NCBI RefSeq assembly: GCF_003627965.1
Contig: NZ_RBWE01000001.1
Location: 2,024,312 to 2,088,311, forward strand
Origin: Desulfofundulus salinus
Lineage (GTDB): Bacteria; Bacillota; Desulfotomaculia; Desulfotomaculales; Desulfovirgulaceae
Direction: 5' to 3'
DNA: 64,000 bases
The stretch's first letter is position 1. Each line of letters opens with the position of its first letter. Shown here piece by piece: positions 58,599 through 64,000 of the stretch. The notes below the pieces were generated by a model that made no database searches, was not told where the DNA came from, and was given only the letters and a program-made list of their open reading frames with translations. A program made the translations under genes and the position numbers.

Positions 58599-59273
58599 GT
58601 GACGGCAAAAATCGAAATATGCTTTAGAGCAAGCAAAAAGGGGTTGGGTAAAGTGCCCAGGGAACTGGTAAGCATCAAGGGTACCCGGGAGGGCCTGGTC
58701 ATCCTGCTCGATCCCAACCGGGAATTTGAAGATATCAAATTACACTTGAAACGAAAAATGGAGTCTTCCCGGGGCTTTTTCCGGGGTGCGCGCTTCACCG
58801 TTTACGGGCAAACGATCACTGGTTGCCAGCGCACCGAACTGGAAAATATTTGCCGCCAGTACGGGTTAATTCCCTCGCCGGACATATCCTGGCCCTTTGA
58901 AAAAAAGAAAGCCGCTTTCCCGGGGGAACCGGCCCGGCTGGTGCAGGGTGCTTTACGCTCGGGCCAGGAGATACGCCACCGGGGCAGCGTGGTGATCGTG
59001 GGCAACGTCCACCCCGGAGCCCAGGTGATCGCCGATGGCAGTGTCATCATCATGGGCAGCTGCCGGGGAATAATCCTTGCCGGAGCGGGGGGCAACAATA
59101 CGGCCACCATCACGGCCCTAAAGTTCCAGCCGATCCGTTTATCTATTGCCGGGGTAACCGCAGACCCCGCCACTATCCCGCAAAGCAGCCCTTTCCCTTT
59201 AACTGCTAGACTGGAAAAGGGCAGGATCATTTTTGACTCCTACCGTAGCAAAACTACATGCCTGATTTTTTAA
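58599..59273 (+). CDS. minC: Septum site-determining protein MinC
   Basis: Inhibitor of FtsZ ring assembly. The N-terminal domain (residues 1-100) matches MinC_N loosely (REGLVILLDPNREFEDIKLHL). The C-terminal beta-helix is clear: SGQEIRHRGSVVIVGNVHPG then VIADGSVIIMGSCRG. The 224-residue length is normal. The GTG at 58599 follows AAGGAGCAGG. minD and minE do not follow, so this copy is not in a standard min operon. Confidence 0.9.
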   Translation: MTAKIEICFRASKKGLGKVPRELVSIKGTREGLVILLDPNREFEDIKLHLKRKMESSRGFFRGARFTVYGQTITGCQRTELENICRQYGLIPSPDISWPFEKKKAAFPGEPARLVQGALRSGQEIRHRGSVVIVGNVHPGAQVIADGSVIIMGSCRGIILAGAGGNNTATITALKFQPIRLSIAGVTADPATIPQSSPFPLTARLEKGRIIFDSYRSKTTCLIF

Positions 59274-59818
59274 ACCTTTTCCCGAGCCAAAAGGTAATGT
59301 GTGGCCAGCAAGCCAGCGGTGGACTTGGCGTCACAAATCTCGCCCCGCCAGAGCATGGCCAGGGCTTCGTCCAGGGGTACCTTCACCACCTGGACGAATT
59401 CATCTTCGTCCGGGTGCTGGCCTTCCTGGTTTAAATCCCGCGCCAGGAATAAATACATTTTTTCGCTGGTAAATCCCGGGGTGGAGTAAAAGCTGCACAG
59501 CGGCTGCCAGCGTTCCGCCCTTAGCCCGGTTTCCTCCGCCAGTTCCCTTTGGGCACACTGCAAAGGTTCCTCCCCATTTTCTATTTTACCGGCAGGTATT
59601 TCTAAAAGTTCCTTACCCACGGGATAACGGTACTGCCGGACCAGGAAAACTTCCTTTTTTTCATTCAGGGCCACGATGGCCACGGCCCCGGCATATTCCA
59701 CCACTTCCCGGGTGCCGGTGCGACCGTCGGGCAAGAGCACCGTATCCACCCGCAGATTTAAGATTTTTCCCCGGTAAACCATCCGGGAATCCAGCTTCTT
59801 TTCGGTTAATGCGGACAT
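59270..59818 (-). CDS. NUDIX hydrolase, ADP-ribose pyrophosphatase type
   Basis: Hydrolyses ADP-ribose and similar nucleoside diphosphate sugars. The 182-residue protein has the Nudix box GKIENGEEPLQCAQRELAEE followed by TG, and the ADPRase features LVRQYRYPVGKELLEIPAG. The ATG at 59818 follows GGAAGGGG; a longer start at 59848 is less likely. The stop overlaps the convergent minC end by four bases. Confidence 0.93.
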   Translation of the reverse strand: MSALTEKKLDSRMVYRGKILNLRVDTVLLPDGRTGTREVVEYAGAVAIVALNEKKEVFLVRQYRYPVGKELLEIPAGKIENGEEPLQCAQRELAEETGLRAERWQPLCSFYSTPGFTSEKMYLFLARDLNQEGQHPDEDEFVQVVKVPLDEALAMLWRGEICDAKSTAGLLATHYLLAREKV

Positions 59819-59852
59819 TTTTATCCCCTTCCTGACGGCTTTTTTCATATGG

Positions 59853-60461
59853 CTACACGAGCCTTCTCATTTTCCCCAAAACAAGACCGGGCAAAAGGGC
59901 GTAGTCCTCGGTAGGCAGGTGGCGGGAGGCTGAAGCATCAAAGAGAACATTCCCCGAGGGAGGAAATTCCTCATCTCCCAGCCACAGGACAAAGGTTATG
60001 GGTATTTTTGGCAAAACCGGCACACTTACAGCCACGTCCCCCATTTCCACCCGCCTCCCTCCTAACATTTCCGCAGCACGCACCAAAAGTTCCGGCTTAC
60101 CTCCGAAGATGCCCACCAGAGGGCGCACTGCACGGTTGTTAAAGGGGCCGACATAAATAAATCCGCCGGGCAGCTCCTGGAAGGAAATTAATCGCCCTTC
60201 CACCTGGGCCGGACTGGCCTTGGCGAGATAATGCAACAGGGTAATCTGTACTTCCTTGGGTACTTCTGCCCCGCCAGCTGCATCCATAACCTCACCGCCG
60301 GGATATTTCACCAGGTAGTACGAGCCAAGAAAGGGCACAATGAATTCCGCCGCTTCCGGCCGGTAAGTTACGGCTGCGTTAAAAGCCATGCTTTCCGGCT
60401 CCCGCAGGGCAAATTCCTCCTTTGCCTGCCGATGGGCAGGTTCAAGGTTCATCCAGGCCAA
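59853..60461 (-). CDS. DUF3786 family protein
   Basis: A 202-residue soluble protein. The arrangement (FNAAVTYRPEAAEFIVPFLG, YLVKYPGGEVMD, VLPKIPITFVLWLGDEEFPP, NVLFDASASRHLPTEDYALL) corresponds to DUF3786, found in anaerobes often beside corrinoid or Fe-S proteins; the role is unknown. TTG 60461 is preferred with GGGAGGGG upstream; ATG 60452 is possible. It is followed 34 bases later by the NUDIX gene. Confidence 0.72.
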   Translation of the reverse strand: MAWMNLEPAHRQAKEEFALREPESMAFNAAVTYRPEAAEFIVPFLGSYYLVKYPGGEVMDAAGGAEVPKEVQITLLHYLAKASPAQVEGRLISFQELPGGFIYVGPFNNRAVRPLVGIFGGKPELLVRAAEMLGGRRVEMGDVAVSVPVLPKIPITFVLWLGDEEFPPSGNVLFDASASRHLPTEDYALLPGLVLGKMRRLV

Positions 60462-60642
60462 GATAATCCCCTCCCGAGAAAGTATCACCGCTTTAAACAG
60501 GCTTCGTCGCAAACGGAAGCTTTTCCTCCCCCAAAATGATCGAATCGCTGAAAGCCGGCAGGGTACTGCCGCCTTAATGTATATCTGAAACTATTCTGTA
60601 CAAGATCTAAGTGAGAAACTATTCTTTCGGAGGTGTCCGGCC

Positions 60643-61080
60643 ATGGACCTTGTACACTGGGAACCCTTTCACGAGCTTCGCCACCAAATGAACCGGCTTT
60701 TTAACAGCCCCTGGTTCCGGGGGGTGCCGGGTTTTTTTGGTCCTGAAGGCATCAGCCCCCGGGTGGATATTTACCAAACGGATCAGGAGGTTGTGGCCAC
60801 AGCCGAACTGCCCGGGATAGCTTCCAAAGACGACCTGCAGGTAACCCTTACCGAAAATACCCTGAGCATTAAAGGGGAGTTTAAAAGAGGAACCGAGCAA
60901 AGACAGGAAGGTTACTACCACAGCGAACGCTATTACGGCACTTTCAGCCGCACCCTGCCCCTGCCGGTGGAAGTAAAACCGGAACAGGCGAGGGCCAGCT
61001 ATAAAAACGGTATTCTGGAGGTACGCATTCCGAAAAAAGAACCCGGCAAGAGGAATATTTACCGGGTAGACGTTCAATAG
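60643..61080 (+). CDS. Hsp20 family small heat-shock protein
   Basis: ATP-independent chaperone that holds unfolded proteins. The 145-residue protein has an N-terminal arm (FHELRHQMNRLFNSPWFRG), an alpha-crystallin domain at about 45-130 (PRVDIYQTDQEVVATAELPG, SERYYGTFSRTLPLP) and the C-terminal IxI-type segment LEVRIPKKEP. TCGGAGGTG precedes the ATG. No CIRCE or other heat-shock operator was seen. A hairpin (61134-61162) may end the transcript. Confidence 0.95.
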   Translation: MDLVHWEPFHELRHQMNRLFNSPWFRGVPGFFGPEGISPRVDIYQTDQEVVATAELPGIASKDDLQVTLTENTLSIKGEFKRGTEQRQEGYYHSERYYGTFSRTLPLPVEVKPEQARASYKNGILEVRIPKKEPGKRNIYRVDVQ

Positions 61081-61133
61081 CAAACAAATCTTCCCACGGT
61101 ACTGCGGCAACTAAGCAAAACCCGGCAGACAGT

Positions 61134-61162
61134 AGCCGGAGCCTGAACAGAGGGCTCCGGCT
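61134..61162 (+). terminator. Hairpin downstream of the Hsp20 gene
   Basis: AGCCGGAGCC (61134-61143) pairs with GGCTCCGGCT (61153-61162). A weak TTGCTATTGG tail follows. Confidence 0.6.
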
Positions 61163-61392
61163 TGCTATTGGTATATATTTGAGCGGCCATCTGGCGCCTG
61201 GGAATGGAAGACCCCGACAGCTGGAGAGTTCTTAGCGACAAATTTACCATCGAAAAGTAATTACGACGGCCGGACCCACGAGCCATTTTTTCTTACCAAT
61301 TCAAGAAAGGATTTCCCGTCCTCAAAGAGAAATATTAAACATACCATAAATGAAAAATGTCATTTTTTCCCGCATGAAGGAGAGAGTACGAT
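61163..61392. other. Spacer upstream of the dehydratase-like cluster
   Basis: AT-rich near 61325-61375, probably containing a promoter for the following genes. A -10-like TACCATAAA occurs, but no clear consensus promoter was identified. Confidence 0.4.
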
Positions 61393-62370
61393 TTGACCGC
61401 CCGGGTTGGCATTCCCTGTTCATTGCTGTACTTTCTTTATTATCCGACCTGGAAAACCTTCTTCAACGAACTTGGGGCTCAAGTAATCCCTTCCGGAAAC
61501 ACTACCAGGGAAATGCTTGATCTGGGAGTGAAGGAAGCCCTGGCCGATGCCTGTGTGCCCATTAAACTATACTTCGGTCATGTGCAGGCTCTGATCGGCC
61601 GGGTTGATTATTTATTTATCCCGCGGGTGGTCTGTTTAAACAAGGAAACAACCTACTGCCCTAAATTTCTGGGACTACCCGATATGATCCGGCATTCTTT
61701 TAAAAAAATCCCCCCGCTTATTGACGTACGCATAGACGTACGGGAAGGATGCAACGCCCTGGCAAAAGCTTACCAGCAAGCGGGGCTGGTCCTGGGTGCC
61801 ACCCGGGGAGCCATCGCTCTTGCCTGCCGCAAGGCCATGGCCGTAGAACGCCGGTTTTTCTCCCTGCTGCAGGAAGGCTGGCAACCTCTGGAGGCCATGC
61901 AAATTTTAAATACGGGCATCCGGCCTCAAAAACAAAAAGGCCGGCTGGTTTTTGCCGTACTGGGCTACCCTTATCTCGTTTACGATCAGTACATCAGTGT
62001 GGGCTTGCTGGGCCGGTTAAAAAAAATGGGGGTAGAAGTGATCACTGTAGAAAACCTGCCGCCCCGAGCGCTGTACAGGCAAAATGACCACCTGGACAAA
62101 CGCCTGTTCTGGACCCTGGGGGACCTGGTCCTGCGGGCGGCCCATTATTTTTTCCGGCACACAAGGATCGACGGGATTATACACCTGACGGCCTTTGGCT
62201 GCGGACCCGATTCACTGGTAGGCAAGTTCCTGGAAATGGCTGCCCACGAGCACCAAACCGTCCCTTTTATGAGCCTGTCTATCGATGAACACAGCGGTGA
62301 AGCCGGTATTGCCACCCGGCTGGAAGCCTTTGTAGACATGGTATGCCGCAAAAAAGAGGTGTGTCTTTAG
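61393..62370 (+). CDS. DUF2229 / HgdB-like acyl-CoA dehydratase activase-related protein (first copy)
   Basis: A 325-residue protein related to the component D / DUF2229 part of 2-hydroxyacyl-CoA dehydratase activases. It starts VGIPCSLLYFLYYPTWKTFF and shows DACVPIKLYFGHVQALIGRV, PRVVCLNKETTYCPKFLG, with cysteines that could bind a cluster, and LTAFGCGPDSLVGKFLE. The TTG at 61393 follows AGGAGAGAG. The next gene starts within its stop codon (TAGTG). It is the first of three genes; the substrate is unknown. Confidence 0.85.
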   Translation: MTARVGIPCSLLYFLYYPTWKTFFNELGAQVIPSGNTTREMLDLGVKEALADACVPIKLYFGHVQALIGRVDYLFIPRVVCLNKETTYCPKFLGLPDMIRHSFKKIPPLIDVRIDVREGCNALAKAYQQAGLVLGATRGAIALACRKAMAVERRFFSLLQEGWQPLEAMQILNTGIRPQKQKGRLVFAVLGYPYLVYDQYISVGLLGRLKKMGVEVITVENLPPRALYRQNDHLDKRLFWTLGDLVLRAAHYFFRHTRIDGIIHLTAFGCGPDSLVGKFLEMAAHEHQTVPFMSLSIDEHSGEAGIATRLEAFVDMVCRKKEVCL

Positions 62371-63458
62371 TGCCCAGAGTTACTTTCCCCCATGTGGCGG
62401 AATCCTATCGCAGCTTTAAAATGCTCATGGAAGATCTGGGTAATGAGGTCATCCTCCCTCCCCGCCCCAGCAAGCACACCCTGGACCTCGGGGTACGCTA
62501 CGCCCCGGAATTTGCCTGTTTCCCGGTGAAAATACTCCTGGGCACTTATCTGGAAACCTGCCCGAAAGGGGTGGAGCTTATCGTCACCAGTGGCGGGGTG
62601 GGACCCTGCCGTGCCGGTCATTACGCGCAGCTACACAAAAAAATCCTGCATTCCCTGGGCTACCCCGTTGATATTGTTGTTTTTGAACCGCCACGGCTTT
62701 ATCCCCTGGACTTTTTGCATAACATCCAGCGACTGAATCCCCGGCGCATGTCTTACCGCGCCATTTACGAGTGTATCCGGCGAGCCTGGCGTAAACTCCA
62801 GGCGCTGGACAATGTAGAAAAACTAACCCACAAAGTACGCCCCAGGGAAACCATCCGGGGTGCCACCACCCGTACTTACCGCCGGGTGCTGGAATGGATA
62901 GACAGGGCCTACAGCCTTGTGGAAATTGAGGAAGCCGAACGAAGTGCCCTTGAAGAACTGCAAAAGGTACCCCAGGATCCAAACCGGGATGTCTTAAGGG
63001 TGGGTATTGTAGGTGAAGTATATGTCCTCCTGGAACCGGCCAGCAACCTGGAAATTGAAGAAACCCTGGGGAACCTGGGGGTAGAGGTGGAAAGATCTTT
63101 ATTTTTAACTGGCTGGACCAGGGACAACACCTGGGCAGAAACCACCGAGGGCCTAACGGTGAAAGAGGCCGCCATGCCTTACCTGCCCGAACTGCTGGGG
63201 GGGCACGGCCGGGACTCCATTGGCAACACGGTGCTTTATGCCAAACGGGGTTTTGACGGGGTCATTCAGCTCGCCCCCTTCACCTGTATCCCGGAGATTG
63301 TAGCCCGCACCATTTTGCCCCGGGTAAGCGAAGAACACAATATCCCGGTGCTGACTTTCTTCCTGGATGAACAAACGGGCAAGGCAGGCATGACCACCCG
63401 GCTGGAGGCTTTTGTGGATTTAATGCGGCGCAAAAAAGCCGCCCGCCGCCCGGCATAA
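62370..63458 (+). CDS. DUF2229 / HgdB-like protein (second copy)
   Basis: A 362-residue paralogue of the preceding gene. PRVTFPHVAESYRSFKMLME at the start, APEFACFPVKILLGTYLE, TSGGVGPCRAGHYAQLHKKI, and near the end QLAPFTCIPEIVARTILPRV then DEQTGKAGMTTRLEAFVDL. The GTG at 62370 overlaps the previous stop by one base, so the two are translationally coupled. It lacks the central 40-residue cluster segment of the first copy and has extra helical sequence at about 140-200, so the two probably form a heterodimer. Confidence 0.85.
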   Translation: MPRVTFPHVAESYRSFKMLMEDLGNEVILPPRPSKHTLDLGVRYAPEFACFPVKILLGTYLETCPKGVELIVTSGGVGPCRAGHYAQLHKKILHSLGYPVDIVVFEPPRLYPLDFLHNIQRLNPRRMSYRAIYECIRRAWRKLQALDNVEKLTHKVRPRETIRGATTRTYRRVLEWIDRAYSLVEIEEAERSALEELQKVPQDPNRDVLRVGIVGEVYVLLEPASNLEIEETLGNLGVEVERSLFLTGWTRDNTWAETTEGLTVKEAAMPYLPELLGGHGRDSIGNTVLYAKRGFDGVIQLAPFTCIPEIVARTILPRVSEEHNIPVLTFFLDEQTGKAGMTTRLEAFVDLMRRKKAARRPA

Positions 63459-63575
63459 AAGGGCCGCCGGGAAAAGTGACGTTTACAGTTAGTAAAATGC
63501 ATTAGCTTTCAAGCTCATTTAAGCGGTTTTGAAAAGCATCATCTACAGTCTATTATGCAGCAGGAAGGGAAGGAT

Positions 63576-64000
63576 ATGAAAGCTTACCTGGGTATAGATG
63601 TGGGTTCGGTAAGCACCAACATTGTGATTTTAAGCGAGGCCGGAGAAGTCCTCACCGGCCTTTACTTGCGTACCCGGGGCCGCCCCATTGAAGCCATCCA
63701 GAGCGGTTTAAAGGCAGCCAGGGAGAGCCTCAAACCGGGCGTGGAAATAGCAGGTGTCGGTACCACCGGAAGCGGACGCTACCTGGCCGGCGTCATGGTG
63801 GGAGCAGACGTGATCAAGAACGAAATCACCGCCCATGCCGTGGCCGCCTCAATGCTGGTACCCGATGTACAGACGGTTCTGGAAATAGGCGGACAGGATT
63901 CCAAAATTATCATCCTGCGCAACGGCGTGGTGGTGGACTTTGCCATGAACACCGTCTGCGCTGCCGGTACAGGTTCCTTTTTGGATCAACAGGCTGCCCG
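63576..64000 (+). CDS. BadF/BadG/HgdC-type ATPase, activator of acyl-CoA dehydratase (partial, cut by window end)
   Basis: The first 141 residues are present. The ASKHA phosphate-1 motif is GIDVGSVSTNIVIL, followed by GTTGSGRYLAGVMVGADVIK, NEITAHAVAASMLV, EIGGQDSKIIIL and NTVCAAGTGSFLDQQA. The cysteine in NTVCAAGTG is the ligand for the [4Fe-4S] cluster shared by the activator dimer. AAGGGAAGG precedes the ATG. The gene continues past 64000. With the two DUF2229 genes upstream this forms an activator module for a ketyl-radical type dehydratase. Confidence 0.93.
   Translation, partial: MKAYLGIDVGSVSTNIVILSEAGEVLTGLYLRTRGRPIEAIQSGLKAARESLKPGVEIAGVGTTGSGRYLAGVMVGADVIKNEITAHAVAASMLVPDVQTVLEIGGQDSKIIILRNGVVVDFAMNTVCAAGTGSFLDQQAA

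Overview
The window reads as chromosomal DNA of an anaerobic, endospore-forming Firmicute of the Desulfotomaculum / Pelotomaculum / Desulfofundulus type (Peptococcaceae). This is an inference from gene content and gene order: GPR protease next to an alpha/beta SASP gene, YlbJ, a CotJC-type manganese catalase, a Spo0E-like protein, PyrR attenuation, an FMN riboswitch, a butyryl-CoA / beta-oxidation gene set, AMP- and ADP-forming acyl-CoA synthetases, thiosulfate-uptake genes, phosphosulfolactate synthase, and activase-type dehydratase proteins. GTG and TTG starts behind strong AGGAGG-type sites are common. No rRNA, tRNA or CRISPR array was seen.

Layout. 0-5.5 kb: pyrR with its leader attenuator (operon leaves the left edge), a YqhV-like protein, an MFS exporter, ComA-type phosphosulfolactate synthase, a DUF441 protein, rluD-lspA. 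5.8-10.6 kb: a stand-alone AMP-binding C-terminal domain, a membrane-anchored SDH/ClpP-class protease, a gutted ArsB-like transporter pseudogene, adhE. 11-15 kb: accessory-looking region with a split TsuA-type thiosulfate permease plus TusA, a spore-coat catalase whose ribosome site is buried in a hairpin, an ISNCY-type transposase remnant, an Rrf2 regulator. 15-20.5 kb: PpaX-like phosphatase, aminotransferase, metallophosphoesterase, ferredoxin, ylbJ. 20.5-26.4 kb: one promoter drives a GT4 glycosyltransferase, a glucan debranching-type enzyme, OtsA and OtsB. 26.5-35.5 kb: ADP-forming acetyl-CoA synthetase with a P-loop/DRTGG partner, coaD-rsmD, gpr, SASP, recG, rpmB.

35.6-40.9 kb: riboflavin operon (FMN riboswitch, ribD, ribE, ribBA, ribH) followed by a nicotinate phosphoribosyltransferase; two related palindromic elements lie after ribBA and after the last gene. 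41.8-45.5 kb: acs, a GntR-RCK_C (BusR-like) regulator, AcuB-like CBS/ACT protein, Spo0E-like protein. 45.8-47.8 kb: a divergent regulator pair with a perfect palindromic operator. 48-55.5 kb: crt, hbd, thl, a deleted etfBA scar, an acyl-CoA dehydrogenase and an acyl-CoA synthetase, preceded by a sigma-54-type promoter, a palindrome at enhancer distance and an eroded sigma-54 activator gene. 55.6-61 kb: glgA-galT, thiamine-binding protein, MinC, NUDIX, DUF3786, Hsp20. 61.4-64 kb: two DUF2229 / HgdB-like proteins and the start of a BadF/HgdC-type ATPase that runs off the right edge.

The most notable signals are gene-decay scars and cis-acting structures, not a new enzyme system: the etfBA fusion scar, the sigma-54 promoter whose linked activator is ruined, an exact 45-bp IS-end repeat found twice 54 kb apart, the nested palindromes of the rib region, the Shine-Dalgarno hairpin of the catalase gene, and a LexA-type repressor with arginine where the catalytic lysine should be.
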